Assembly (NCBI RefSeq): GCF_027853245.1
Contig: NZ_JAPTZM010000001.1
Source: Atlantibacter subterraneus
Lineage (GTDB): Bacteria > Pseudomonadota > Gammaproteobacteria > Enterobacterales > Enterobacteriaceae
Direction: 5' to 3' (one strand)
Length of the DNA stretch: 64,000 nucleotides
Shown: piece after piece, positions 43,036 through 52,227 of the stretch
How the letters are laid out: every line of letters starts with the position of its first letter
Numbering within the stretch: the first letter of the stretch is position 1
Notes under the pieces: generated by a model
Databases searched by the model: none
Seen by the model: the letters and a program-made list of their open reading frames with translations, nothing else
Told to the model about the DNA's origin: nothing
Translations under genes and position numbers: made by a program

Positions 43036-43260
43036 TCAGGGTTTGAAATTGCGCGACAGTCGGGTCGCCAGGCGTTTTAACAGCGGTTCGAGGGCGAAGG
43101 CCAACAGCATTTTAACCGGTCGGCGCGCGACCGACTTCACCGCCCAGCCGGCTACGCCCGCAGGCCCGTAACGCAATGCGCCGAGAATGATCAGTTTGCC
43201 GGCCAGTTTCAGGCCGGGACGCGCTTTCACAGAAGCCTGCTGCCAACGGGTTGGTTTCAT
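43036..43260 (-). CDS. pspD: Phage shock protein D
   Basis: 74-aa basic protein, matching the PspD pattern: MKPTRWQQASVKARPGLKLAGKLIILG, a hydrophobic middle (ALRYGPAGVAGWAV) and basic C-terminus (LEPLLKRLATRLSRN). Peripheral inner membrane component of the Psp response with no clear individual role. It is 18 bp after pspC, last of the pspABCD genes. Confidence 0.9.
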   Translation of the reverse strand: MKPTRWQQASVKARPGLKLAGKLIILGALRYGPAGVAGWAVKSVARRPVKMLLAFALEPLLKRLATRLSRNFKP

Positions 43261-43278
43261 TCGCTCTCCAGAAAAAGG

Positions 43279-43638
43279 TTAAAGCTGACGGAATCGGCTG
43301 CGCAACGTGAACGTGTCAGAGGTCACGTAACGCTCCATGGCGCGTAAGCGCTGCTCGGATTCGGCCAGTTGGGCATCGGCGTCGTTCAGCAAATCACCGC
43401 TGCGCGGCGCGCCTTCGCCCTGCTCTGCGCCTTCCGGCATCGGGTCGAGAATAAACGTCAGGGCGATGTACGCCACCAGGGTAAAAAAGAACAGACCAAA
43501 AAACATCGACAGCACCACGATCAGGCGCACCAGCTTCACCGGCACGTCGAGATACTGAGCGATGCCCGCGCATACCCCTTTAACCATGCCCTGCTGGGGA
43601 ATACGCCACAGTTTGCGATTTCCAAAAGAGGTGGTCAT
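43279..43638 (-). CDS. pspC: Phage shock protein C, envelope stress sensor
   Basis: 119-aa inner membrane protein. The N-terminal PspC domain is KLWRIPQQGMVKGVCAGIAQYLDVPVKL in parts, followed by one long hydrophobic helix (LIVVLSMFFGLFFFTLVAYIALTFIL) and a cytosolic tail with a leucine-zipper-like end. PspC with PspB binds PspA under membrane stress and frees PspF. Overlaps the stop of pspB by one base. Confidence 0.94.
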   Translation of the reverse strand: MTTSFGNRKLWRIPQQGMVKGVCAGIAQYLDVPVKLVRLIVVLSMFFGLFFFTLVAYIALTFILDPMPEGAEQGEGAPRSGDLLNDADAQLAESEQRLRAMERYVTSDTFTLRSRFRQL

Positions 43639-43862
43639 TAGTCATTTCTCCAGTTGGGGTGTTCAGCATCCAGAATCTGCTCCAGCGACTGAATGCGTTC
43701 GCGCATCCGGCGAGCCTCTTCAGTCAATTGCGCCAGGCGCTGCTGTTCACTTTGCGTTAACTCGCTGCGCGAACTGCGATTGCTGTAGTGCAACCAGAGC
43801 CAAATCGGCGCGACGAACAGCACGAAAATGGTTAGCGGTATGGCGAGAAAAAGTGCGCTCAT
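43638..43862 (-). CDS. pspB: Phage shock protein B
   Basis: 74-aa membrane protein: N-terminal helix ALFLAIPLTIFVLFVAPIWLWLHY, then a coiled-coil cytosolic part (LTQSEQQRLAQLTEEARRM...LEQILDAEHPNWRND). It partners PspC in sensing. ATG 43862 begins the usual PspB N-terminus and has AAGGAGT about 8 bp upstream; a longer open frame lacks support. Confidence 0.93.
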   Translation of the reverse strand: MSALFLAIPLTIFVLFVAPIWLWLHYSNRSSRSELTQSEQQRLAQLTEEARRMRERIQSLEQILDAEHPNWRND

Positions 43863-43918
43863 GTGTACTCCTTGACAGTAAAAGCGCTGCGGCGCGTCAT
43901 ACCGCCGCAGCAAAGTTT

Positions 43919-44587
43919 TTATTCAACGTCGCGCTGTACTTTGGCTTTAAGCGCAGCCAGTTGAGCGCTGATTTCATCGTCCGCTTTGAGATCGGCAAAC
44001 TGCTGATCGAGATTTTTTTGTTTGCCAAAACGCTGGCTTTCAGCTTCTGCTTCCATGTGATCGATACGGCGCTCGAACGATTCGAAACGCGCCATGGCTT
44101 CATCAATTTTGCCACTGTCGAGCTGGCGGCGCACGTCGCGGGAGGACGATGCGGCCTGGTGGCGCAGCGTCAACGCCTGCTGGCGAGCGCGGGTTTCCTG
44201 AAGTTTGTTCTCCAGTTCGCCGATTTCGGTTTTCATCCGCGCCAGGGTTTCGTCAACCTGAGTGGCTTCGTCGGTCAGTACCGTAATCAGGTCGGTCAGC
44301 TTTTGTTTTTCAATCAGCGCCGCACGGGCTAAATCGTCTTTATCTTTACGCAGCGCCAGTTCGGCTTTTTCCTGCCATTCGGCCTGCTGGGCAGTTGCCT
44401 GCTCAATGCGACGGCTCAGCTGTTTCTTTTCAGCCAGCGCGCGAGCGGAGGTGGAACGCACTTCAACTAAGGTGTCTTCCATTTCCTGAATCATCAGACG
44501 CACCAGCTTTTGCGGGTCCTCTGCTTTTTCCAGCAGGGAGTTGATGTTGGCGTTCACGATGTCGGCAAAACGAGAAAAAATACCCAT
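43919..44587 (-). CDS. pspA: Phage shock protein A
   Basis: 222-aa ESCRT-III-like, mainly coiled-coil protein (MGIFSRFADIVNANINSLLEKAEDPQKLVRLMI...). It binds PspF to keep it inactive and, when released, coats and stabilises damaged inner membrane. The N-terminal amphipathic helix and IM30/PspA pattern are complete. First gene of pspABCD, read from the sigma-54 promoter just upstream and divergent from pspF. Confidence 0.96.
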   Translation of the reverse strand: MGIFSRFADIVNANINSLLEKAEDPQKLVRLMIQEMEDTLVEVRSTSARALAEKKQLSRRIEQATAQQAEWQEKAELALRKDKDDLARAALIEKQKLTDLITVLTDEATQVDETLARMKTEIGELENKLQETRARQQALTLRHQAASSSRDVRRQLDSGKIDEAMARFESFERRIDHMEAEAESQRFGKQKNLDQQFADLKADDEISAQLAALKAKVQRDVE

Positions 44588-44647
44588 AACTCAATCCTCT
44601 TTGATTATTCGGGCGTCACGCGCCCTGCTCGATTTCGCTCTAACTAA

Positions 44648-44663
44648 TACAAACATCGTGCCA
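44648..44663 (-). promoter_or_regulatory. Sigma-54 promoter of pspA
   Basis: TGGCAC-GATGT-TTGTA on the minus strand (44663 to 44648), matching the -24 GG / -12 element layout of sigma-54 promoters and the recalled E. coli pspA promoter, which also has TTGT rather than TTGC at -12. It is 60-75 bp before the pspA ATG. Confidence 0.9.
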
Positions 44664-44762
44664 GTTTTATAATCTGTTGTTTTTACTGAGATTGAACATA
44701 TTGCCGTCAGGTATGATATCTTCAATAGTAGTCATATCCACCAACAAGTGGTCAATTTCATC

Positions 44763-45743
44763 ATGGCAGAATATAAAGATAATTTGATTGGCGAGGCCAA
44801 TAGCTTCCTTGAAGTGCTGGAACAGGTCTCCCGGCTGGCACCGCTGGATAAACCGGTGCTGGTGATTGGCGAGCGCGGGACCGGTAAGGAGCTGATTGCC
44901 AGCCGCATTCACTTTTTGTCGCGCCGCTGGCAGGGGCCGTTTATCTCCCTGAACTGCGCGGCGCTGAATGAGAACCTGCTGGATTCCGAGCTGTTCGGCC
45001 ATGAAGCGGGCGCGTTTACCGGGGCGCAGAAGCGCCACCCCGGTCGCTTTGAGCGCGCCGACGGCGGAACGCTGTTTCTCGATGAACTGGCGACCGCCCC
45101 GATGATGGTGCAGGAAAAGCTGCTCAGGGTGATCGAATATGGCGAGCTGGAGCGCGTGGGGGGCAGCCAGCCGTTGCAGGTCAACGTGCGTCTGGTATGC
45201 GCCACCAACGCCAGCCTGCCGGATCTGGTTGAGGAAGGGACATTCCGCGCCGATCTGCTCGACCGGCTGGCGTTTGACGTGGTACAGCTCCCGCCGCTGC
45301 GCGAGCGGCGCAGCGATATCATGCTGCTGGCGGAACAGTTCGCTATCCAGATGTGCCGGGAACTCGGCTGGCTGCTGTTCCCCGGTTTTACGCCGGAAGC
45401 TGAACAAACCCTGCTGGATTACAGCTGGCCGGGCAATATCCGCGAGCTGAAAAACGTGGTGGAACGTTCGATTTATCGCCACGGCACCAGCGAAACAGCG
45501 GTAGATACCGTTATTGTCGACCCGTTTTCCCGTCCCGCGCCGCAAAAAACTGAAACGGCTGATAACGGCTTGCCCGCCCTGCCGCTTGATTTACGCCAGT
45601 GGCAGCAGCAGAGCGAAAAAGCGCTGGTGGAAACCAGCCTGGCTCAGGCGAAATACAATCAAAAACGCGCCGCGCAGTTATTGGGTGTGACCTATCACCA
45701 GCTGCGCGCCCTGTTGAAAAAGCACGAGATCGCCGCCCAGTGA
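44763..45743 (+). CDS. pspF: Psp operon sigma-54 activator PspF
   Basis: 326-aa enhancer-binding protein lacking a receiver domain. Walker A GERGTGKELIASR, the sigma-54 contact GAFTGA (HEAGAFTGAQKRHPG), Walker B LFLDEL, and C-terminal Fis-type HTH (NQKRAAQLLGVTYHQLRALLKKH). It activates pspA and is held off by PspA. Start 44763 (MAEYKDNL) equals E. coli; five more in-frame codons lie upstream. Divergent from pspA, 175 bp apart. Confidence 0.95.
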   Translation: MAEYKDNLIGEANSFLEVLEQVSRLAPLDKPVLVIGERGTGKELIASRIHFLSRRWQGPFISLNCAALNENLLDSELFGHEAGAFTGAQKRHPGRFERADGGTLFLDELATAPMMVQEKLLRVIEYGELERVGGSQPLQVNVRLVCATNASLPDLVEEGTFRADLLDRLAFDVVQLPPLRERRSDIMLLAEQFAIQMCRELGWLLFPGFTPEAEQTLLDYSWPGNIRELKNVVERSIYRHGTSETAVDTVIVDPFSRPAPQKTETADNGLPALPLDLRQWQQQSEKALVETSLAQAKYNQKRAAQLLGVTYHQLRALLKKHEIAAQ

Positions 45744-45750
45744 TGGCTTT

Positions 45751-45775
45751 TGCGCCAACTGGCGCAGAGATTTTT
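45751..45775 (+). terminator. Terminator of pspF
   Basis: Stem TGCGCC / GGCGCA (45751-45756, 45761-45766), loop AACT, then GAGA and five T. It lies 8 bp after the pspF stop. Confidence 0.75.
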
Positions 45776-45833
45776 CCCTGGCCCCACTAAGTGCGATACA
45801 CTTTGACTATTGGTCAAAATAACTCAAAAACTT

Positions 45834-47474
45834 ATGCGCGTATTTTTGTCTTCCCTGATAATGGCGCTCGGCATTTCTGGCGGGTACGCCCATGCGGCCC
45901 CTGCCCCAAAACCCCTTGCCGATATTCGCCAGAGCGGGTTTGTCTATTGCGTCAGCGGACAGGTTAATACCTTTAATCCGCAAAAAGCGGGTAGCGGCCT
46001 TACCGTTGATACCCTGGCCGCGCAGCTGTATGACCGGCTGCTGGACGTCGACCCCTATACCTACCGGCTGGTTTCCGAACTGGCAGACAGCTGGGAGGTG
46101 CTGGATGATGGCGCGACCTATCGCTTTCACCTGCGCCGTAACGTGCAGTTCCAGACCACCGCCTGGTTTACCCCGACCCGTCCGCTCAATGCGGATGACG
46201 TGGTGTTCAGCTTCCAGCGTATTTTCGATCGCAATAATCCCTGGCACAGCGTCAACGGTGCCAGCTATCCCTATTTCGACAGCCTGCAATTTGCCGATAC
46301 GGTGAAAAGCGTGCGTAAAATTGGCGAATATAGCGTTGAGTTTCGCCTCGCACAGCCGGATGCCTCATTTTTATGGCATCTGGCGACCCATTACGCGTCG
46401 GTGATGTCGGCAGAATACGCCGGGAATCTCACAAAAGCTGACCGCCAGGAGATGCTGGACCGCGAACCCGTGGGCACTGGCCCGTTCAAGCTGAGCGAAT
46501 ACCGCGCCGGGCAGTTTATTCGCCTTGCGCGCCACGACAGCTTCTGGCGCGGTAGGCCGCTGATGCCGCAGGTGGTTATCGATCTGGGTTCCGGCGGCAC
46601 CGGGCGCTTATCAAAATTGCTGACCGGCGAGTGCGACGTGCTGGCCTGGCCTGCCGCCAGCCAGCTGTCGATTTTACGCGACGACCCGCGCCTGCGTCTG
46701 ACGCTGCGCCCCGGCATGAACATCGCTTATCTGGGATTCAACACCAACAAAGCGCCGCTGAATAACCCGGCGGTCCGCCACGCGCTGGCGCTGGCAATCA
46801 ACAATCAACGCCTGATGCAGTCGATTTATTACGGCACCGCCGAAACCGCCGCGTCGATTTTGCCGCGCGCGTCGTGGGCCTATGATAACGATGCGAAAAT
46901 TACCGAATACGATCCCGCAAAGGCCAAAGCGCAGCTTGAGGCGCTGGGCGTTCAGAATTTAACCCTACAGCTGTGGGTGCCGACCAGCTCTCAGGCCTGG
47001 AACCCCAGCCCGCTGAAAACCGCCGAGCTGATTCAGGCCGACCTGGCCCAGGTGGGCGTGACGGTGGTGATCGTGCCGGTAGAAGGCCGTTTCCAGGAAG
47101 CGCGGCTGATGGATATGAATCACGACCTGACGCTGGCTGGCTGGGCCACCGACAGTAACGACCCGGACAGCTTCTTCCGGCCCTTGCTGAGCTGTGCGGC
47201 GATCCGCTCCCAGAGCAACGTCGCCCACTGGTGCAACCGTGAATTCGACGAGGTGCTGCAAAAAGCGCTCTCCTCTCAGCAACTGGCGGCGCGCATCGAA
47301 GCCTACGATGAGGCCCAGCGGATGCTGGCGAAGGAGCTGCCGGTGCTGCCGCTGGCGTCCTCCCTGCGCCTGCAGGCGTCGCGCTATGATATTAAAGGGC
47401 TGGTATTGAGCCCGTTCGGCAACGCGTCATTCGCCGGGGTATCCCGGGACGAGGCGGAGGTGAAAGCGCCATGA
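45834..47474 (+). CDS. sapA: SapA, periplasmic solute-binding protein of the Sap/putrescine exporter system
   Basis: 546-aa SBP family 5 protein with signal peptide (MRVFLSSLIMALGISGGYAHA) and mature ADIRQSGFVYCVSGQVNTFNP as in E. coli. The sap operon was named for antimicrobial peptide resistance; in E. coli SapBCDF exports putrescine and helps Trk potassium uptake. Start 45834 fits the signal peptide; the ribosome site is weak. An inverted repeat TTTGAC-N5-GTCAAA lies at 45802-45818, overlapping the likely promoter. Its stop overlaps sapB by 4 bp. Confidence 0.94.
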   Translation: MRVFLSSLIMALGISGGYAHAAPAPKPLADIRQSGFVYCVSGQVNTFNPQKAGSGLTVDTLAAQLYDRLLDVDPYTYRLVSELADSWEVLDDGATYRFHLRRNVQFQTTAWFTPTRPLNADDVVFSFQRIFDRNNPWHSVNGASYPYFDSLQFADTVKSVRKIGEYSVEFRLAQPDASFLWHLATHYASVMSAEYAGNLTKADRQEMLDREPVGTGPFKLSEYRAGQFIRLARHDSFWRGRPLMPQVVIDLGSGGTGRLSKLLTGECDVLAWPAASQLSILRDDPRLRLTLRPGMNIAYLGFNTNKAPLNNPAVRHALALAINNQRLMQSIYYGTAETAASILPRASWAYDNDAKITEYDPAKAKAQLEALGVQNLTLQLWVPTSSQAWNPSPLKTAELIQADLAQVGVTVVIVPVEGRFQEARLMDMNHDLTLAGWATDSNDPDSFFRPLLSCAAIRSQSNVAHWCNREFDEVLQKALSSQQLAARIEAYDEAQRMLAKELPVLPLASSLRLQASRYDIKGLVLSPFGNASFAGVSRDEAEVKAP

Positions 47475-48436
47475 TTATTTTTACCCTGCGTCGCTTATTG
47501 CTGCTGCTGGTAACGCTGCTGTTTTTAAGCATTGTCGGCTTCAGCCTGAGCTATTTTACGCCGCACGCCCCGCTTCAGGGCGCATCGCTGTGGAACGCCT
47601 GGTGGTTCTGGTTTGACGGCGTGCTGCACTGGGACTTCGGCGTGTCCAGCATCAACGGCCAGCCCATCACCGCCCAACTGCGGGAAGTGTTCCCGGCCAC
47701 CATGGAGCTGTGCATTCTGGCGTTTGGCTTTGCGCTGCTGGTGGGCATCCCGGTGGGGATGCTGGCCGGGATCCTGCGCAACAAATGGCAGGACACCTTT
47801 ATCAGCGGGCTGGCGCTGGTGGGCCTGTCGATTCCGGTATTCTGGCTGGCGCTGCTGCTGACGCTGTTTTTCTCGCTCACCCTGGGCTGGCTGCCGGTTT
47901 CAGGCCGTTTCGACCTGCTGTATGAGGTTAAGCAGGTCACCGGGTTCGCGCTGATTGACGCCTGGCTGTCGGATTCGCCGTGGCGCGATGAGATGATCAT
48001 CAGCGCCGCGCGCCATATGGTACTGCCGGTGCTGACCCTGGCGCTGGCTCCCACCACGGAAGTGATCCGCCTGATGCGCATCAGCACCATCGAGGTGTTC
48101 GATCAAAACTATGTGAAAGCGGCAGCCACGCGCGGCCTGTCGCGGATCACCATTTTGCGCCGCCACGTGCTGCATAACGCCTTGCCGCCGGTGATCCCGC
48201 GGCTGGGCCTGCAGTTCTCCACCATGCTGACGCTGGCGATGATCACCGAAATGGTGTTTAGCTGGCCAGGGCTGGGGCGCTGGTTGATTAACGCCATCCG
48301 CCAGCAGGATTATGCGGCGATTTCCGCCGGGGTGATGGTCATTGGCGCGCTGGTGATCGCGGTTAACGTGCTGTCGGATATTCTCGGGGCCATGGCGAAC
48401 CCGCTGAAGCATAAGGAATGGTATGCCCTACGATAA
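47471..48436 (+). CDS. sapB: SapB, ABC transporter permease
   Basis: 321-aa permease of the OppB/DppB type: N-terminal helix (LRRLLLLLVTLLFLSIVGFSLSYF), four to five further helices, and the EAA-type loop KAAATRGLSRITILRRHVLHNALPPV for ATPase contact. Pairs with SapC. Overlaps sapA and sapC at its ends (4 and 14 bp), which indicates tight translational coupling. Confidence 0.95.
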   Translation: MIIFTLRRLLLLLVTLLFLSIVGFSLSYFTPHAPLQGASLWNAWWFWFDGVLHWDFGVSSINGQPITAQLREVFPATMELCILAFGFALLVGIPVGMLAGILRNKWQDTFISGLALVGLSIPVFWLALLLTLFFSLTLGWLPVSGRFDLLYEVKQVTGFALIDAWLSDSPWRDEMIISAARHMVLPVLTLALAPTTEVIRLMRISTIEVFDQNYVKAAATRGLSRITILRRHVLHNALPPVIPRLGLQFSTMLTLAMITEMVFSWPGLGRWLINAIRQQDYAAISAGVMVIGALVIAVNVLSDILGAMANPLKHKEWYALR

Positions 48437-49313
48437 TGTTTACAGCGAAAAGCGCCCGCCGGGGGCATTACGCACGGTATGGCGCAAATTCTATGGCGAT
48501 ACCATGGCGATGGTCGGCCTGTACGGCTGCGCCGGTCTGGTGCTCTTGTGCCTGTTTGGCTCGCTGTTTTCCCCTTATGACATCAACCAACAGTTTCTAG
48601 GCTATCAACTGCTGCCGCCGTCGTGGTCGCGCTATGGCGAAGTGTCGTTCTTTTTAGGCACCGATGATTTAGGCCGCGATGTATTAAGCCGTCTGCTGAG
48701 CGGCGCGGCCCCGACCGTCGGCGGCGCGTTCGTGGTGACGCTGGCCGCGGCGGTTGTCGGGCTGGTGTTAGGCGTGATCGCCGGGTCTACCCACGGCCTG
48801 CGCTCGGCGCTGCTGAACCATATTCTCGATACCCTGCTGTCGATCCCTTCCCTACTGCTGGCGATTATCGTGGTGGCGTTTGCCGGGCCGGGACTGACCC
48901 ATGCGATGTTCGCGGTGTGGCTGGCGCTGCTGCCGCGCATCGTGCGCTCGGTTTACAGCATGGTGCATGACGAGCTGGAAAAAGAGTACGTGGTAGCGGC
49001 CCGTCTTGACGGCGCATCGACCCTGAATATTCTCTGGTTCGCGGTACTGCCGAATACCGCGTCGGTGTTTGTCAGTGAAGTGACGCGCGCCCTGTCGATG
49101 GCGGTGCTGGACATTGCCGCGCTCGGCTTTCTCGATCTCGGCGCGCAGCTGCCCTCGCCCGAATGGGGAGCGATGCTGGGGGATGCGCTAGAATTGATTT
49201 ATGTCGCGCCGTGGACGGTGATGCTGCCCGGTGCCGCCATTATGGTCAGCGTGTTGCTGATCAACCTGCTTGGCGAAGGTATCCGACGCGCCATTAATGC
49301 GGGAGTGGAATAA
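48423..49313 (+). CDS. sapC: SapC, ABC transporter permease
   Basis: 296-aa second permease (OppC/DppC type) with N-terminal helix (MAMVGLYGCAGLVLLCLFGSLF), the LGTDDLGRDVLSRLL motif and EAA loop VAARLDGASTLNILWFAVLPN. Begins inside the sapB reading frame and its last base is shared with the sapD start. Confidence 0.95.
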   Translation: MPYDNVYSEKRPPGALRTVWRKFYGDTMAMVGLYGCAGLVLLCLFGSLFSPYDINQQFLGYQLLPPSWSRYGEVSFFLGTDDLGRDVLSRLLSGAAPTVGGAFVVTLAAAVVGLVLGVIAGSTHGLRSALLNHILDTLLSIPSLLLAIIVVAFAGPGLTHAMFAVWLALLPRIVRSVYSMVHDELEKEYVVAARLDGASTLNILWFAVLPNTASVFVSEVTRALSMAVLDIAALGFLDLGAQLPSPEWGAMLGDALELIYVAPWTVMLPGAAIMVSVLLINLLGEGIRRAINAGVE

Positions 49314-50305
49314 TGCCGTTACTTGATATCCGTAATCTCACCATTGAATTCAAAGCCGGTGACGAGTGGGTAAAAGCCGTCGACCGCGTCAGCATGACGC
49401 TGGCCGAGGGGGAAATCCGCGGGCTGGTCGGCGAATCGGGTTCCGGTAAGAGTCTAATCGCCAAAGCGATTTGCGGCGTGACCAAGGACAACTGGCGCGT
49501 GACCGCTGATCGTATGCGTTTTGACGATATCGACCTGCTGCGCCTGTCGGCGCGCGAGCGGCGGCGGCTGGTAGGCCATAACGTGTCGATGATTTTCCAG
49601 GAGCCGCAGTCCTGTCTGGACCCTTCAGAGAAAGTGGGCCGCCAGCTGATGCAAAACATTCCCGCCTGGACATATAAAGGCCGCTGGTGGCAGCGCTTTG
49701 GCTGGCGCAAACTGCGCGCCATCGAGCTGCTGCACCGGGTGGGGATTAAAGATCATAAAGACGCAATGAACAGCTTCCCGTATGAGCTGACTGATGGCGA
49801 GTGCCAGAAAGTAATGATCGCCATCGCGCTGGCCAATCAGCCGCGCTTGCTGATTGCCGATGAGCCGACCAACGCCATGGAGCCCACCACTCAGGCGCAG
49901 ATTTTCCGCCTGTTGACCCGGCTGAACCAGAATAACAACACCACGATTTTGCTGATCAGCCACGATTTGCAGATGCTCAGCCAGTGGGCTGACCGCATCA
50001 ACGTGATGTACTGCGGCCAGACGGTGGAAACCGCAGCGAGCGAAGAGCTGATCACCATGCCCCATCATCCGTATACCCAGGCGCTGATCCGCGCAATTCC
50101 TGACTTCGGCAGCGCGATGCCGCACAAAAGCCGCCTGAACACGCTACAGGGCGCGATCCCGCTGCTGGAGCAGCTACCGATTGGCTGCCGCCTGGGGCCG
50201 CGCTGCCCGTACGCTCAGCGAAAATGCGTTGAAACGCCGCGCCTGGCCGGGCCGCGAGGGCATCTTTTCGCCTGCCATTTCCCGCTGAATATGGAGAAAG
50301 AGTGA
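49313..50305 (+). CDS. sapD: SapD, ABC transporter ATP-binding protein
   Basis: 330-aa ATPase. Walker A GESGSGKSLIAKA, Walker B LLIADEPTNAM, His switch LLISHDLQ and a C-terminal oligopeptide-transporter-type extension with paired cysteines (GCRLGPRCPYAQRKC). The ABC signature reads LTDGECQKV, not LSGGQ, which is also the case in E. coli SapD. E. coli SapD is also the ATP-binding factor needed by TrkG/TrkH potassium uptake. Confidence 0.95.
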   Translation: MPLLDIRNLTIEFKAGDEWVKAVDRVSMTLAEGEIRGLVGESGSGKSLIAKAICGVTKDNWRVTADRMRFDDIDLLRLSARERRRLVGHNVSMIFQEPQSCLDPSEKVGRQLMQNIPAWTYKGRWWQRFGWRKLRAIELLHRVGIKDHKDAMNSFPYELTDGECQKVMIAIALANQPRLLIADEPTNAMEPTTQAQIFRLLTRLNQNNNTTILLISHDLQMLSQWADRINVMYCGQTVETAASEELITMPHHPYTQALIRAIPDFGSAMPHKSRLNTLQGAIPLLEQLPIGCRLGPRCPYAQRKCVETPRLAGPRGHLFACHFPLNMEKE

Positions 50306-50306
50306 A

Positions 50307-51125
50307 ATGGTCGAGACGCTGCTTGAAGTCCGCAACCTCAGCAAAACCTTTCGCTATCGCACCGGCTGGTTTCACCGCCAGACCGTGGAAGCCGTTAAGC
50401 CGTTAAGCTTTACCCTGCGGGAAAAGCAAACCCTGGCGATTATCGGTGAAAACGGCTCGGGGAAATCGACGCTGGCAAAAATGCTCGCCGGGATGGTGGA
50501 ACCCACCAGCGGGGAGGTGGTGATCGACGATCATAAACTGCACTACGGTGATTACTCATTCCGCAGCCAGCGCATCCGGATGATTTTTCAGGACCCGTCG
50601 ACATCGCTAAATCCGCGCCAGCGCGTTTCGCAGATCCTCGATTTCCCCCTGCGGCTGAACACCGATCTGGAGCCGGATCTGCGTCAAAAGCAGATTCTGG
50701 AAACGCTGCGGATGGTGGGCCTGCTGCCGGATCACGCCAGCTATTATCCGCATATGCTGGCACCAGGACAGAAGCAGCGTCTTGGTCTGGCGCGCGCGCT
50801 GATCCTGCGCCCGAAAGTGATTATCGCCGACGAGGCGCTGGCCTCGCTGGATATGTCTATGCGCTCACAGTTAATCAACCTGATGCTGGAGTTGCAGGAA
50901 AAACAAGGTATCTCCTACATCTACGTGACCCAGCATATCGGCATGATGAAGCACATCAGCGATCTGGTGATGGTGATGCATCAGGGCGAAGTGGTGGAGC
51001 GCGGCAGCACTGCCGACGTGCTGGCCTCTCCGTTGCATGACTTAACTAAGCGGTTAATCGCCAGCCATTTCGGTGAGGCGTTAACGGCGGATGCCTGGCG
51101 TAAAGACCACGGCATGGTACGTTGA
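50307..51125 (+). CDS. sapF: SapF, ABC transporter ATP-binding protein
   Basis: 272-aa ATPase. Walker A GENGSGKSTLAKMLAG, signature MLAPGQKQRLGLARAL, Walker B VIIADEALASLD and switch YVTQHIGMM. The signature and Walker B (DEAL rather than DEPT) are degenerate in the same way as in E. coli SapF. Last gene of sapABCDF; C-terminus about 4 residues longer than E. coli. Confidence 0.95.
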   Translation: MVETLLEVRNLSKTFRYRTGWFHRQTVEAVKPLSFTLREKQTLAIIGENGSGKSTLAKMLAGMVEPTSGEVVIDDHKLHYGDYSFRSQRIRMIFQDPSTSLNPRQRVSQILDFPLRLNTDLEPDLRQKQILETLRMVGLLPDHASYYPHMLAPGQKQRLGLARALILRPKVIIADEALASLDMSMRSQLINLMLELQEKQGISYIYVTQHIGMMKHISDLVMVMHQGEVVERGSTADVLASPLHDLTKRLIASHFGEALTADAWRKDHGMVR

Positions 51126-51230
51126 GTGGTCGGATTAACGGATTCGGCGAGACATGTTAGAATCGCCGCGTTTAACGACGCCCGGTCGCTGAATCGGGCG
51201 CCACAACAATGAAGATAAGGATTAAAAGCT

Positions 51231-52019
51231 ATGGGTTTTCTTACCGGTAAGCGCATTCTGGTGACTGGCGTCGCCAGCAAACTTTCCATCGCCTTTGGTA
51301 TCGCGCAGGCGATGCACCGCGAAGGGGCTGAACTGGCGTTCACCTATCAAAACGACAAGCTGAAAGGCCGTGTGGAAGAGTTTGCCGCCCAACTGGGCTC
51401 AAGCATTGTGCTGCCGTGCGACGTAGCTGAAGATGCCAGCATTGACGGGCTGTTCGCGGAACTGGCGAAAGTCTGGCCGAAATTTGACGGCTTCGTACAC
51501 TCTATCGGCTTCGCGCCGGGCGATCAGCTGGATGGCGATTACGTTAACGCCGTAACCCGCGAAGGCTTTAAAATCGCTCACGACATCAGCTCTTATAGCT
51601 TTGTTGCTCTGGCCAAAGCCAGCCGCGAAATGCTGAATCCGGGCTCCGCCCTGCTGACGTTGTCCTACCTCGGTGCAGAACGCGCTATTCCGAACTACAA
51701 CGTGATGGGTCTGGCAAAAGCCTCGCTGGAAGCGAACGTGCGTTATATGGCGAATGCGATGGGTCCGGAAGGCGTGCGCGTCAACGGCATCTCCGCAGGC
51801 CCAATTCGCACCCTGGCGGCATCCGGCATTAAAGATTTCCGTAAAATGCTGGCGCATTGCGAAGCGGTTACCCCGATTCGCCGCACCGTGACCATTGAAG
51901 ATGTGGGCAACAGCGCCGCATTCCTGTGCTCCGATCTGTCTGCAGGCATTACTGGTGAAGTGGTTCACGTAGACGGCGGTTTCAGCATCGCTGCGATGAA
52001 CGAGCTGGAACTGAAATAA
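51231..52019 (+). CDS. fabI: Enoyl-[acyl-carrier-protein] reductase FabI
   Basis: NADH-dependent last step of fatty acid elongation; 262 aa. N-terminal dinucleotide loop GVASKLSIAFGIAQAM, SIGFAPGDQ (the triclosan-contact glycine is unchanged) and catalytic Tyr-x6-Lys in PNYNVMGLAKA. Essential in E. coli. Has its own promoter region after sapF and a strong terminator. It makes acyl-ACPs, the substrate pool that RpfF, encoded 6 kb away, would use. Confidence 0.97.
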   Translation: MGFLTGKRILVTGVASKLSIAFGIAQAMHREGAELAFTYQNDKLKGRVEEFAAQLGSSIVLPCDVAEDASIDGLFAELAKVWPKFDGFVHSIGFAPGDQLDGDYVNAVTREGFKIAHDISSYSFVALAKASREMLNPGSALLTLSYLGAERAIPNYNVMGLAKASLEANVRYMANAMGPEGVRVNGISAGPIRTLAASGIKDFRKMLAHCEAVTPIRRTVTIEDVGNSAAFLCSDLSAGITGEVVHVDGGFSIAAMNELELK

Positions 52020-52038
52020 TTCCTTTTGCTGTATTACC

Positions 52039-52064
52039 AAGGCGGGCTGAAGCCCGCCTTTTTT
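52039..52064 (+). terminator. Terminator of fabI
   Basis: Stem AAGGCGGG / CCCGCCTT (52039-52046, 52053-52060), loop CTGAAG, followed by TTTTTT. Confidence 0.92.
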
Positions 52065-52135
52065 ATTACCCCCGCTGCATTGCTCTCCTCGTGTTTATAG
52101 CTTTCCGATCTTAAATATCACTGAACAATCTTTTG

Positions 52136-52216
52136 TGGGCCGTTGCCCTTACGGCAGGATAAGGCTGCGAACCAGGCCCGGTAAGCCGACCGGGCTTCGG
52201 GTCTTTCATTTTTTTC
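52136..52216 (+). repeat. REP-like palindromic element / leader hairpin before the CMD gene
   Basis: GTGGGCCGTTGCCCTTACGGCAGGATAAGG-type sequence followed by the hairpin GCCCGGT-AAGCCG-ACCGGGC (52176-52195) and, 14 bases later, a T run (52210-52216). The GGATAAGG and GCCCGGTAAG words are typical of enterobacterial REP units. As RNA, the hairpin plus T run could also partly terminate just ahead of the CMD gene. It lies between fabI and that gene. Confidence 0.5.
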
Positions 52217-52227
52217 AAGGAAAGCTC

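Noticed and set aside
49313..51125. SapD/SapF as inactive ATPases because of altered LSGGQ/DEPT motifs
   Set aside because: The same deviations occur in recalled E. coli SapD and SapF, so they are family traits rather than damage here.
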